NCBI GenBank assembly: GCA_017445525.1
Contig: JAFSTZ010000059.1
Span: 1 to 12,073 of the forward strand
DNA from: Eubacterium sp.
GTDB lineage: Bacteria; Bacillota; Clostridia; Lachnospirales; Lachnospiraceae
Length of the DNA: 12,073 nt
Direction of reading: 5' to 3'
Part shown: positions 1 through 7,062 of the stretch, one piece after another
Numbering within the stretch: position 1 is the first letter of the stretch
How the letters are laid out: every line of letters begins with the position of its first letter
The notes under the pieces: model-generated
Database searches by the model: none
Seen by the model: only the letters and a program-made list of their open reading frames with translations
Told to the model about the DNA's origin: nothing
Position numbers and translations under genes: made by a program

Positions 1-263
1 GCTATCGCACTCCATCTGGCTTCCTCGGGCACAAAAAAGATATTATCCATAGTATAGGCATCTCTCTCGTCCTCGAATCCGTCACCTTCTTCCACAAGTT
101 CCTGATACCTCTTGTCAAATGCCGCAGATATATATCTTAAGAATATTAACCCTATAATGACCTTTCGATACTCTGCTGCCGGGATATGTCCCCACAGTAC
201 GCAAGCAGCATCCCAAAGTTGCTTTTCAAATCCAATGTTTGCATTCGTTTTCTTTTCTGCCAT
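1..263 (-). CDS. hsdM: Type I restriction-modification system methyltransferase subunit (HsdM), N-terminal part, truncated by window edge
   Basis: The visible 87 codons begin MAEKKTNANIGFEKQLWDAA and continue with a helical stretch (about residues 11-60) containing LWGHIPAAEYRKVIIGLIFL and RYISAAFDKR. An acidic linker and MDNIFFVPEEARW follow. This is the characteristic N-terminal helical bundle (HsdM_N) of the adenine-specific DNA methyltransferase subunit of type I restriction-modification systems. That subunit pairs with the HsdS specificity subunit and the HsdR nuclease. The AdoMet-binding and NPPF catalytic motifs would lie off the left edge, so whether the gene is intact cannot be judged. 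The ATG at 261-263 is preceded on the minus strand by AAAGGAG six bases upstream, which fixes the start. It is transcribed away from the symporter gene, and hsdS/hsdR would be expected to the left of the window. Family assignment is strong; gene completeness is unknown. Confidence 0.92.
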   Translation of the reverse strand, partial: MAEKKTNANIGFEKQLWDAACVLWGHIPAAEYRKVIIGLIFLRYISAAFDKRYQELVEEGDGFEDERDAYTMDNIFFVPEEARWSAI

Positions 264-317
264 TCCTTACTCCTTTATATCGTACATCTTGTAATCAGAT
301 AAACTGACCCAAATACC

Positions 318-346
318 ATTATACCTCTGATCGCCATAAGGCGCAA
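318..346 (-). promoter_or_regulatory. Sigma-A-type promoter for hsdM
   Basis: On the minus strand, TTGCGC (341-346) and a perfect TATAAT (318-323) are separated by exactly 17 bases. The predicted start near 311 gives a leader of about 48 bases before the hsdM ATG. This arrangement implies that the 83-codon open frame overlapping this region is promoter and leader DNA, not coding sequence. Confidence 0.75.
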
Positions 347-431
347 GTGCTTTGTCGGTTGTTTTACTTTTGATGAGCCAACTATACCAAACCCATAACA
401 ACAAAATAACAACAGATCGGGAAAAATCCGT

Positions 432-473
432 AAAAAAAGCCCGAAAGGAGCGCGTAAAATCGGGCATTTTTTT
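432..473. terminator. Bidirectional rho-independent terminator between divergent genes
   Basis: A stem GCCCGA (439-444) / TCGGGC (460-465) with a 15-base loop is followed on the plus strand by A and seven T (467-473). On the minus strand it is followed directly by seven T (complement of 432-438). Both orientations therefore meet the hairpin-plus-U-tract rule. It lies between two divergently transcribed genes, where no terminator is needed for either. It may insulate against antisense transcription or end a short unannotated RNA. Confidence 0.7.
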
Positions 474-533
474 ATCATAAACCATCACTTCACCATATCG
501 TATACAAACACTGGACACTCTGCATTCATTAAT

Positions 534-559
534 AAAAGTCTTGCATTTGCAAGGCTTTT
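534..559. promoter_or_regulatory. 12-bp-arm dyad over the -35 element (candidate operator)
   Basis: The left arm AAAAGTCTTGCA (534-545) and right arm TGCAAGGCTTTT (548-559) are inverted repeats with one mismatch (T539 against G554) and a 2-base centre. The dyad covers the whole -35 element and the upstream half of the spacer of the symporter promoter. This position is typical of a repressor site. The binding protein cannot be named from the sequence. Confidence 0.5.
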
Positions 560-569
560 GTCATATAAT
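541..569 (+). promoter_or_regulatory. Sigma-A-type promoter for the symporter gene
   Basis: TTGCAT (541-546) and perfect TATAAT (564-569) are separated by 17 bases. Transcription would start near 576, leaving a short leader with AAAGGAG eight bases before the ATG at 603. The -35 element lies inside the dyad at 534-559. Confidence 0.75.
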
Positions 570-602
570 TGACTTTGGTATCATGGGAAAGGAGAGTACA
601 GA

Positions 603-2261
603 ATGAACGACCGTTACGAGATCCCCGCTAAGCCGAAGAACATAGAAAAGGCTGTCAGGCATATAGATGAGCTGCTGTCAGCACGCAACATTTCTTCAAA
701 GAAAAAGACCAAGTCGATACTGATAGCGGAGGAGACCATCGCAAGGCTCATAGAGCATGCAGATGAGAGCACCGACCTTGTCATAGAGTCCCATGGTATA
801 TTTGGCAATATAAATCTAAGTCTTAAAAGCAGAGGTAGCTCCTTTGATATTGACGATATAGAGAATCATTTGCTGTTTGAAGGCGATCCAAGTGAGGATG
901 GCACGGAAAACGATGTCATACACAGATTTGTTGACAGGGTTTTCTGGGACAGGCTCTCCATCAGGAATCATAAAGGTATAAACCACGCACAGATAAAGGT
1001 GACCAAGTCTGCTTACAGCGGGATCCTCTATACACTATTAGCGCTTGTTGCGGGTATACTTATCGGGCTGATGCTCAAGTTTTTTGCATCTGAGGATATA
1101 TCTTCGGGAGCAAGCGAGTATGTTTTCACACCGGTATTTACTATATTTATGAATGCGCTCAAGATGATGATAGGTCCGCTGGTGTTCTGCTCCATAGCAT
1201 CGAGCATAGCTGATTTTACTGATATCAAAGCGCTTGGAAAGATAGCTATCAAGGTCGGGGTCGCTTATGTTATCACTTCGGTTGTTGCCATCGCTGTCGG
1301 ATATCTGGTGTCATTTTTGCTGCCGGCAGGAAATCCCGATCTTATACAGGCAGTAGGGGATCAGGCATCGGGCTTAGTGAGCGCCGGCGAAACCACGGAT
1401 ACGTCCATACTGGGCACGATCGTAGGGATAGTGCCGTCAGATATCATATCACCTTTTATGAACAACAATATGCTGCAGCTCATCTTCCTGGCAGTCGTAC
1501 TCGGAGTGACAGGGGCATCGCTTCACAACAGGATACCCGGTATAAGAAATGTCCTCTCTGTCATGAACAAGGCATGCTCTGCCATAGTTGCGTATATCGT
1601 AAAGTTTGTACCGGTGATGGTCATCTGCTCCATGGCAAAGATGATGCTGAGTATCGATATCGAAGATCTTAAGGATCAGTTTGCCTGGGTGCCGATAAAT
1701 TATCTCGGATGTATCATCATGCTGTGTTTTTATGCCATACTGCTGATTGTTGTCGGAAGGATAAATCCGCTGACTTTTTTTAAAAAATTCTCTCCTGCCA
1801 TGCTCACGGCATTTTCGATGAATTCGAGCAGTGCCGCGCTTCCGACATCTCTTGCGATGTGTGATAAGCTTGGGATCTCGCGAAGGATCAGTTCTTTTTC
1901 CATACCGCTGGGTGCGACCATCAATATGGACGGTTCGTGTATCACACTGATGATTAGTACCTTTTTTATGGCAGGGATATACGGAGTATCGATAGACGGC
2001 AGTTTGCTGACATCCTTACTGATCTCTGTTATGGCGTTGTCTTTAGGCTGTCCGGGGATACCCGGGGCGGGTATGGTCTGCATGACTATCCTGTTTCCCC
2101 AGTTTGGAGTGCCGGCTGATGCCGTGGCTCTTGTTATGGGGGTCTATCCTCTGATCGGCATGATCCAGACTGCGACCAACGTTACGGGAGACGCAGTAGT
2201 TACCACGATCATCGCCAGACAGGAGAAGCTTCTGGATCTTGAGAAATACAATTCTAAATGA
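603..2261 (+). CDS. SLC1/DAACS-family cation symporter with N-terminal degenerate anti-sigma-type ATPase domain
   Basis: Residues about 137-540 are a sodium- or proton-coupled dicarboxylate/amino acid symporter of the DAACS (SLC1, glutamate transporter) family in the cell membrane. Visible signatures are the serine-rich hairpin SMNSSSAALP (405-414), NMDGS (441-445) in TM7, the HP2 motif GIPGAG (485-490) and NVTGD (526-530) in TM8. Family members are usually about 400-450 residues. The extra 135 or so at the N terminus are soluble and resemble the GHKL ATPase fold of RsbW/SpoIIAB-type proteins: LIAEETIARLIEHA (40-53) matches the N-box region, with Arg at the usual Asn, and SRGSSFDIDD (76-85) resembles the next motif. 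Key ATP-binding residues look lost. By alignment from memory, substrate-contacting positions equivalent to GltPh D394 and R397 are Gly519 and Gln522, so glutamate or aspartate is an unlikely substrate. The ATG is preceded by AAAGGAG. The gene ends 101 bases before the next start. Confidence 0.88.
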   Translation: MNDRYEIPAKPKNIEKAVRHIDELLSARNISSKKKTKSILIAEETIARLIEHADESTDLVIESHGIFGNINLSLKSRGSSFDIDDIENHLLFEGDPSEDGTENDVIHRFVDRVFWDRLSIRNHKGINHAQIKVTKSAYSGILYTLLALVAGILIGLMLKFFASEDISSGASEYVFTPVFTIFMNALKMMIGPLVFCSIASSIADFTDIKALGKIAIKVGVAYVITSVVAIAVGYLVSFLLPAGNPDLIQAVGDQASGLVSAGETTDTSILGTIVGIVPSDIISPFMNNNMLQLIFLAVVLGVTGASLHNRIPGIRNVLSVMNKACSAIVAYIVKFVPVMVICSMAKMMLSIDIEDLKDQFAWVPINYLGCIIMLCFYAILLIVVGRINPLTFFKKFSPAMLTAFSMNSSSAALPTSLAMCDKLGISRRISSFSIPLGATINMDGSCITLMISTFFMAGIYGVSIDGSLLTSLLISVMALSLGCPGIPGAGMVCMTILFPQFGVPADAVALVMGVYPLIGMIQTATNVTGDAVVTTIIARQEKLLDLEKYNSK

Positions 2262-2284
2262 TAAATCGTTACTGTTCACGCCCG

Positions 2285-2320
2285 GCAGACTGTCCGGCAG
2301 GGAGTTTTAGGACAGTCCGC
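2285..2320 (+). other. Intercistronic hairpin
   Basis: GACTGTCC (2288-2295) and GGACAGTC (2310-2317) are perfect inverted repeats. They extend by a further GC/GC pair across one mismatch, with a 14-base loop. No T-tract follows, so this is not a standard terminator. It lies in the 101-base gap between the symporter and the secreted cystatin-like gene and may protect or process the mRNA. No convincing independent promoter was seen in this gap. Confidence 0.45.
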
Positions 2321-2362
2321 AGGCCAATATATATGGCAACAAAAACCAAGGAGGTAACACCT

Positions 2363-3280
2363 ATGCAGAAAAAAGTTGTAGCACTGTCAAAAAGAGCCGT
2401 AGCAACAGTTCTTGCCTGCTCTCTGATGATCGCAGCAGCTCCGGTGAGCATCTCAAAGGGCGCAGCCAAGCAGCCAAAGCTCAACCAGAAGAAGATCATA
2501 GTTATGGAAGGTCTGTCTGAGACTCTGACAGTCAAGAAGAACGGATTCACCATCAAGTCAACCAAGTGGTCTTCTGCTGACAAGAAGATCGCCACCGTGA
2601 AAAAAGGCGAGGTTACCGGAGTTTCCGAAGGAAAGACAACAGTTACGGCAAAGGTTAAGGCTGTAGCCAAAGGACAGAAAAAAGCAAAGACCTATACCCT
2701 CAAGTGCAAGGTAACTGTCACCCCTGAGGAAATCGTCGGCGGATGGGAATTCGCAGATGATCCGACGATCACGGAAGAAGTGAAGAATTATGTGGCAGAG
2801 TTGAAGGGTCCAAACCACTCATTTGAGGCAGTAGCGCTTCTTGCAACTCAGGTGGTTGCAGGTATGAATTACTGCGTGCTTGCCAAGAAAAAGACAGCAG
2901 ACAAGTCCACATTTACAGTGATTGAATTCTATGTGAACACCGAGCAGGTTGTAGAGCTTATCGCTGACTGGGCAACGACAGTAGAGACCGACAAGGAAGG
3001 CTTTACTGCTCCCCCTTCTCCGAAAATTCCTGAAGAGTATTACGCCAAACTGAGCGAGATTGTATCCAAATATGATAAAGCAGCGCTCACGCCTGTAGCA
3101 ATGGTTGAACTGAATACTACAACCGGGCAGGGCCTTCTTATCTGTCATACAGTTCCGAATGGATCCGACTTCGGTGACTGTCCGCCGTATAGCTTTGTAT
3201 GTGTTTCAGTAGATCAGGCTGCCGGTACAGGTAAGCTGGAAAAGGTTGATTATCTCACCGAGATTTTGGCCGGAGAGTGA
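2363..3280 (+). CDS. Secreted protein: Ig-like (Big_2-type) domain plus tandem cystatin-like region
   Basis: The 305-residue product starts MQKKVVALSKRAVATVLACS, a Sec signal peptide ending near residue 30-35. Residues about 37-120 form a bacterial Ig-like domain of the Big_2 type, with WSSADKKIATVKKGEVTGVS as the hallmark stretch. Next comes VGGWEF (125-130), a helix (about 136-147), then ATQVVAGMNYCVLAK (161-175). In cystatins (papain-family cysteine protease inhibitors) a Gly near the N terminus and a QxVxG loop form the inhibitory wedge, and both are present here. Residues about 242-297 look like a second copy of the fold, but with TTTGQG in place of QVVAG. The role is inferred: extracellular inhibitor or binder of cysteine proteases. 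The chosen ATG has AAGGAGG eight bases upstream. A longer in-frame start at 2258 has no such site and would bury the signal peptide. The gene is probably cotranscribed with the symporter. Confidence 0.8.
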   Translation: MQKKVVALSKRAVATVLACSLMIAAAPVSISKGAAKQPKLNQKKIIVMEGLSETLTVKKNGFTIKSTKWSSADKKIATVKKGEVTGVSEGKTTVTAKVKAVAKGQKKAKTYTLKCKVTVTPEEIVGGWEFADDPTITEEVKNYVAELKGPNHSFEAVALLATQVVAGMNYCVLAKKKTADKSTFTVIEFYVNTEQVVELIADWATTVETDKEGFTAPPSPKIPEEYYAKLSEIVSKYDKAALTPVAMVELNTTTGQGLLICHTVPNGSDFGDCPPYSFVCVSVDQAAGTGKLEKVDYLTEILAGE

Positions 3281-3309
3281 TCAAAATAGGTATATAAGTA
3301 TAAGAAAGA

Positions 3310-3348
3310 ACGCCATCGCCCCGACACCATGGGTGATGGTGTTTTTTT
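3310..3348 (+). terminator. Rho-independent terminator of the symporter/cystatin-like unit
   Basis: CGCCATCGCCC (3311-3321) pairs with GGGTGATGGTG (3331-3341), allowing two G-U pairs, with a 9-base loop. Seven T follow (3342-3348). It lies 30 bases after the stop codon of the cystatin-like gene. Confidence 0.85.
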
Positions 3349-3357
3349 ATAAATAAC

Positions 3358-3386
3358 AAGGCGGCTCCCTTAGGAACCGCCCTTAT
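3358..3386. terminator. Terminator between convergent genes, mainly for the alkylsulfatase
   Basis: GGCGGCTCC (3360-3368) and GGAACCGCC (3373-3381) form a stem with a CTTA loop. On the minus strand it contains a G-U pair and is followed by TTGTTATTTAT, serving the alkylsulfatase operon. On the plus strand CTTATTTTT follows, so it can back up the preceding terminator. Confidence 0.7.
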
Positions 3387-3423
3387 TTTTAAACTACTAT
3401 ATAATATGTATTTACTGAAACCG

Positions 3424-5751
3424 TCACGGCTCGATGATGTTGAAGTCCTGAGTCCATGTTGTGATATGGCCATAGAAACGCTCCGGAACCGTTGTATCTC
3501 CTGTTACACTCAGTGCAGCTTTTACCTGATCACCCTTGCCTCCCATCATAGCGAGAAGATGCTTCTTCTCACAGGTGATGGTAGCCATCGCATCCGATCT
3601 GTTCTCATCTGCGTATACAAGCAGTGCGCCTGACTTTCTCTTGATATAGAACTTCTCTTTTGTATCTGTCAGGTTCAGGTTAAATGTTATATCGTCATCC
3701 TTTACCTCTGTAGCATCAGTTGCGATACCGATAAAGTCTAACATCATCTTGGCTGTCATCGATCCTCTGACATCCTCACCGCCGCCTGCTTTTCTTGCCG
3801 TGATGGCGAGGTTGCCTTTTCTCAGCTCTCTGGCACCTGTCAGATAGCAGTTTCTCCATGTGCCGCTCTCAGCCTGATATCCCAGCTGCTCAAGAGCATC
3901 TGCACAGAGATATCTCGCTTCTTTATTCTTCGGATCTGCAAATACAAGCTCTTTGGTTATCTGCGCTACCCACTGATAATCACCCTTTGCAAAATCCTCT
4001 TTTGCCTTTTTGATAACAGCATCCGCGCTTCCCAAATACTCAACAAGCTTTTTTGCTGTCTCACTCGGCGGAAGCGGATCCAGATTTACGGGGTTCGCAT
4101 CATACCAGCCGAGATATTTCTGATAAACTGCTTTGATGTTATGTCTGAGGGTTCCGTAGTACTGTCTTGTATACCAAACCTTGTTCAGCTTATCAGGGAA
4201 TGTGATCATGTTTGATATCTCATTCGGCGTATATCCGAGGTTCGCATAGTGCAGAGTCTGATCATGTATATACTGATATGCTGCTGCAGTATTCTCCATG
4301 TAGTCTTTGATGTTCTCTCTGCCCCAGTGTGGCCAGTTGTGCGACTGGAACACTACATCGATCTTGTCACCATACTTGTGCTGCGCTTCAAGTATATATC
4401 TTGCCCAGTCTGATGCATCTCTGACCTCAGCTCCGCGGAGTGTGTAGAGATTGTGCATCGTTCCGGTACAGTTCTCTGCCAGCCACATAGCGTTGTACTT
4501 CGGGAAGTAAGCGTTCATCTCTGCAGGCGCCTCTGTCCCCGGTGTCAGCTGGAACTGCACCTCGAGTCCGTCGATATTGATAGTCTCATCCTTGGTCACA
4601 TCGTAGGTAGGTGCCAGAAGTCCGGTATTACCTACAGACTGTCCGAGGCCGATACCCATCGCGAGACTTCCATGCTCACCTGTCTCGATGAGAGTTCCGT
4701 ACTGATACTGTGCACGACGACTCATCGCACCGCCGGCATATACATTCTCCGATACAGCATGCTCCAAAAATCCCTCAGGAGCGATGACGGCCGTCTTGCC
4801 TTTTGCGATCTCTTTTTTGTGACTATCCCAATCCTGAGACTTGGTCGTCACTTGCTGCGGTGCCGTAGCCTGATCGATCAGACCGTAGATACCGCCGTAG
4901 TGATCCACATGAGAATGTGAGTACAGTACAGCCTTGATATCCAGCTTGTCGAGCTTCAGAGTATTCTTAGCATAGTCCTCCATCAGTGCTTTTGCAGCTT
5001 CCATATCCTGCTTGCACATCAGCACGTCAAACACCAACCAACCGTTGTCAGTACGGATAAATGTAGCGTTCGCCATGTCATATCCTCTGACCTGATAGAT
5101 GCCGGGACATACCTCAAAAAGTCCTGCATAGGAGTTGTACAGGGTGTTTCTGAACAGGCTCGGATTGATGGTTCCCGGAAGCTTGCTCTCCCCCTTATCT
5201 TCCAGCTGTTTGATGAAGTCAAATGCAGCAACATCCCATACGAGACCGCCCTGGTCATCCTTGATCACCGGAGCCTGAAGTGAACCAATGAGACCCTTTA
5301 ATGCATTCTCTTTCTCAGATTTGTCATTGAAATCCAGAGTGTCGAGCCACGCTGCATTTTTCTTGGTCGTGATATCGGTCGCATCCTTGTTGGAAGCGTT
5401 CAACGCCTCAAGAACTGTGACCTTTACTGTCTGCTTGTAGGTCTTTTCCTTTGATGACTTCTTTGCTTTGATCTTGACCGTGAGCTTTGCCTTCCCGGCA
5501 GATACACCCTTGATCTTGATCTCCTTTTTACTTGCGCTCGCCGTTGCCACTTTTGACTTGTCCGTGGTAACCTTGACAGACTTGATCGTAAAGCCGTTTG
5601 TCTTGATCTTCAGCTTTGCGGTCTTTCCGACATTTACCTCGGCCTTGTCCGCTACTGACGGCTTTGATGCCGCTGATGCGTCGGTCACATCAACCGGAAC
5701 ACATACAAGCATAAGCGCCAGTACCAGAAGTAACGATACGATCTTCTTCAT
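3424..5751 (-). CDS. Secreted MBL-fold alkyl/aryl sulfatase (SdsA1-like) with N-terminal Ig-like domain
   Basis: Alkylsulfatases of the SdsA1 type hydrolyse alkyl sulfate esters to alcohol and sulfate using two zinc ions in a metallo-beta-lactamase fold. All seven expected ligands are visible: His279, His281, Asp283 and His284 in SHSHVDHYGG, Glu407 in PGTEAP, Glu426 in AENCTG and His471 in QSHNWPHWG. The Glu-Glu-His spacings of 19 and 45 match SdsA1 as I recall it. APEGFLEHAVSENVYAGGAM (324-343) and TMHNLYTLRGAEVRD (431-445) are also family signatures. The helical dimerisation region (about 480-640) and SCP2-like C-terminal domain (about 655-775) complete the usual architecture. A signal peptide (1-28) and an Ig-like domain (about 30-115), which contains NGFTIKS, are added in front. 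The start has GGAGG nine bases upstream. The gene begins 51 bases after the ClC gene, so cotranscription is likely. The natural substrate is unknown. Confidence 0.93.
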   Translation of the reverse strand: MKKIVSLLLVLALMLVCVPVDVTDASAASKPSVADKAEVNVGKTAKLKIKTNGFTIKSVKVTTDKSKVATASASKKEIKIKGVSAGKAKLTVKIKAKKSSKEKTYKQTVKVTVLEALNASNKDATDITTKKNAAWLDTLDFNDKSEKENALKGLIGSLQAPVIKDDQGGLVWDVAAFDFIKQLEDKGESKLPGTINPSLFRNTLYNSYAGLFEVCPGIYQVRGYDMANATFIRTDNGWLVFDVLMCKQDMEAAKALMEDYAKNTLKLDKLDIKAVLYSHSHVDHYGGIYGLIDQATAPQQVTTKSQDWDSHKKEIAKGKTAVIAPEGFLEHAVSENVYAGGAMSRRAQYQYGTLIETGEHGSLAMGIGLGQSVGNTGLLAPTYDVTKDETINIDGLEVQFQLTPGTEAPAEMNAYFPKYNAMWLAENCTGTMHNLYTLRGAEVRDASDWARYILEAQHKYGDKIDVVFQSHNWPHWGRENIKDYMENTAAAYQYIHDQTLHYANLGYTPNEISNMITFPDKLNKVWYTRQYYGTLRHNIKAVYQKYLGWYDANPVNLDPLPPSETAKKLVEYLGSADAVIKKAKEDFAKGDYQWVAQITKELVFADPKNKEARYLCADALEQLGYQAESGTWRNCYLTGARELRKGNLAITARKAGGGEDVRGSMTAKMMLDFIGIATDATEVKDDDITFNLNLTDTKEKFYIKRKSGALLVYADENRSDAMATITCEKKHLLAMMGGKGDQVKAALSVTGDTTVPERFYGHITTWTQDFNIIEP

Positions 5752-5775
5752 AAACTACTACCTCCATTGTTTTTT

Positions 5776-5796
5776 ATTATATCTGACAGGAGTCAG
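5776..5796 (-). promoter_or_regulatory. Possible internal -10 element and small dyad before the alkylsulfatase gene
   Basis: In the 51-base gap there is a perfect minus-strand TATAAT (5776-5781), preceded by the dyad CTGAC-TCCT-GTCAG (5783-5796). No acceptable -35 element is found at 16-18 bases, so this may be only a regulated or weak internal promoter, or a short mRNA hairpin. Confidence 0.3.
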
Positions 5797-5802
5797 GTTT
5801 AT

Positions 5803-7062
5803 CTACGGCTCCGGATCAGCAACCTCCTCCTGTGATATTCTCCCTCCGACGATCCCGCCCAGAGCAGCTGCCAGAAGTATGGGGAGCAGCATCCTGACCG
5901 GAAACATAAGCATCAGCAGCATGGTGACTGCCGCCGGCTTTTTCATCTGTGCGCCAAGCGTGGCAGCCGTAACAACTGCCGCCGCAAATACCACATGCGA
6001 TGATGCTCCGTCACCAAACAGCAGCATACATACGCCGAATCCTCCGCACACGCACGCAAATATCAACGGGAAGAAATGTCCTCCCCGAAAACCGAACTGT
6101 ATCGAGCATGTAGTAAGCAGGCACTTTAACAAAGCAACTACTATCAGAAACAGCGGAGCATAAGTGCCAAACTCTGCCGGCAGTTCTCCCATCTGCTCCT
6201 CTCCCGAGAAAAGGATGATAGGCAGATACATCGCAGCTATACCGATCAGCACGCCGCAAAGTATACCTCGTGCTATCGGCGGGATGATCCCCGCTATCTT
6301 TTTTGCGATCCACTCACAGCCTTCAAAGAAGAGATACAGTATCAACCCCACCGGAATATACAAGAGCATCAATACATAATCCTGCCACGCAGGCGCAGTG
6401 AACTTCATCCTCGGCAATCCCCCCAGAGCTGCACCGAAAAAGTGACGCAAAAGCGCGATAACTCCGAAAGCGGCACCGATGGCGATACCATACAGAACCA
6501 GCTTGATAGGCTTTGGTATGGACGCTTTTTCTCTTTCCTCTGATGACCCAGGCTCCTCGACTGCCAGGATACCAAAAAGCGGTGCATGGAAGATGACTCC
6601 CAGCGTGATCGCCTCTCCTATCTCCGAATATCTGTCCTTTTCTTTTTTTGCATACTTGATGTTATCGCCGACCCAGGAACACAGTCCCGCTATGATACCG
6701 GTCAGCCCCGCCTCCGGACCAACGCTTCCTGCAAAGAGAAGTGGCAGGAATGCGAGGATCAGAAGTGCCGGCATATGCTTATAAGGATAAGAACCGGTCT
6801 TCTTGATCTTGCCCATAACTACGGGAAGCTCCTCGGGATAATCACCCAAAAAGTGGTGAAGTATACCGATGATAAGCCCTCCGACTGTACACAGGATAAG
6901 CGGATACCAGCTAAAATCAATGTTTGATGGGATATCCACCCACAGCGCTTTTGTACAGATAGAAAGCAGTCGCAAAAAGCCCCAGACCAGTGCGCCTGCG
7001 ATAGCTCCGAGCACTGCAGTAAACAGTATCATCTTGATCTCATTCAGTACTCTTTTCTTCAT
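5803..7062 (-). CDS. ClC-family anion channel/transporter with an altered gating motif
   Basis: This 419-residue polytopic membrane protein belongs to the voltage-gated chloride channel (ClC) family. It carries GSVGPEAGLTG (112-122), corresponding to the GxEGP selectivity motif, and GFRGGHFFP (324-332), corresponding to the GxFxP motif. About ten hydrophobic segments span the sequence and no C-terminal CBS domains are present. In E. coli ClC the external gating glutamate is the third residue of GREGP; here that position is Val114, with a Glu two residues after the second Gly (Glu117). An EE pair (169-170) sits near the position of the internal proton glutamate. It could be a channel or an unusual exchanger, and the anion is unknown. 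The ATG overlaps the stop of the upstream phosphatase gene (ATGA), which indicates translational coupling. Only a weak AGAAGAG lies upstream. The alkylsulfatase gene follows 51 bases later. Confidence 0.88.
   Translation of the reverse strand: MKKRVLNEIKMILFTAVLGAIAGALVWGFLRLLSICTKALWVDIPSNIDFSWYPLILCTVGGLIIGILHHFLGDYPEELPVVMGKIKKTGSYPYKHMPALLILAFLPLLFAGSVGPEAGLTGIIAGLCSWVGDNIKYAKKEKDRYSEIGEAITLGVIFHAPLFGILAVEEPGSSEEREKASIPKPIKLVLYGIAIGAAFGVIALLRHFFGAALGGLPRMKFTAPAWQDYVLMLLYIPVGLILYLFFEGCEWIAKKIAGIIPPIARGILCGVLIGIAAMYLPIILFSGEEQMGELPAEFGTYAPLFLIVVALLKCLLTTCSIQFGFRGGHFFPLIFACVCGGFGVCMLLFGDGASSHVVFAAAVVTAATLGAQMKKPAAVTMLLMLMFPVRMLLPILLAAALGGIVGGRISQEEVADPEP

Noticed and set aside
267..518. Open frame of 83 codons on the minus strand ending three bases before the hsdM ATG
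   Set aside because: The tight spacing and a hydrophobic stretch made it tempting, but it spans a strong bidirectional terminator and the hsdM promoter, begins with GTG, and has no ribosome binding site.
2258..2362. Longer N terminus for the cystatin-like protein with ATGA overlap to the symporter gene
   Set aside because: The ATG at 2363 has a near-perfect ribosome binding site and starts a proper signal peptide. The extra 35 residues would place it internally.
5468..6163. 231-codon plus-strand frame opposite the sulfatase start and ClC end
   Set aside because: It is antisense to two clearly assigned genes and the gap between them, has no ribosome binding site, and its Ser/Thr-rich composition is typical of a shadow frame.
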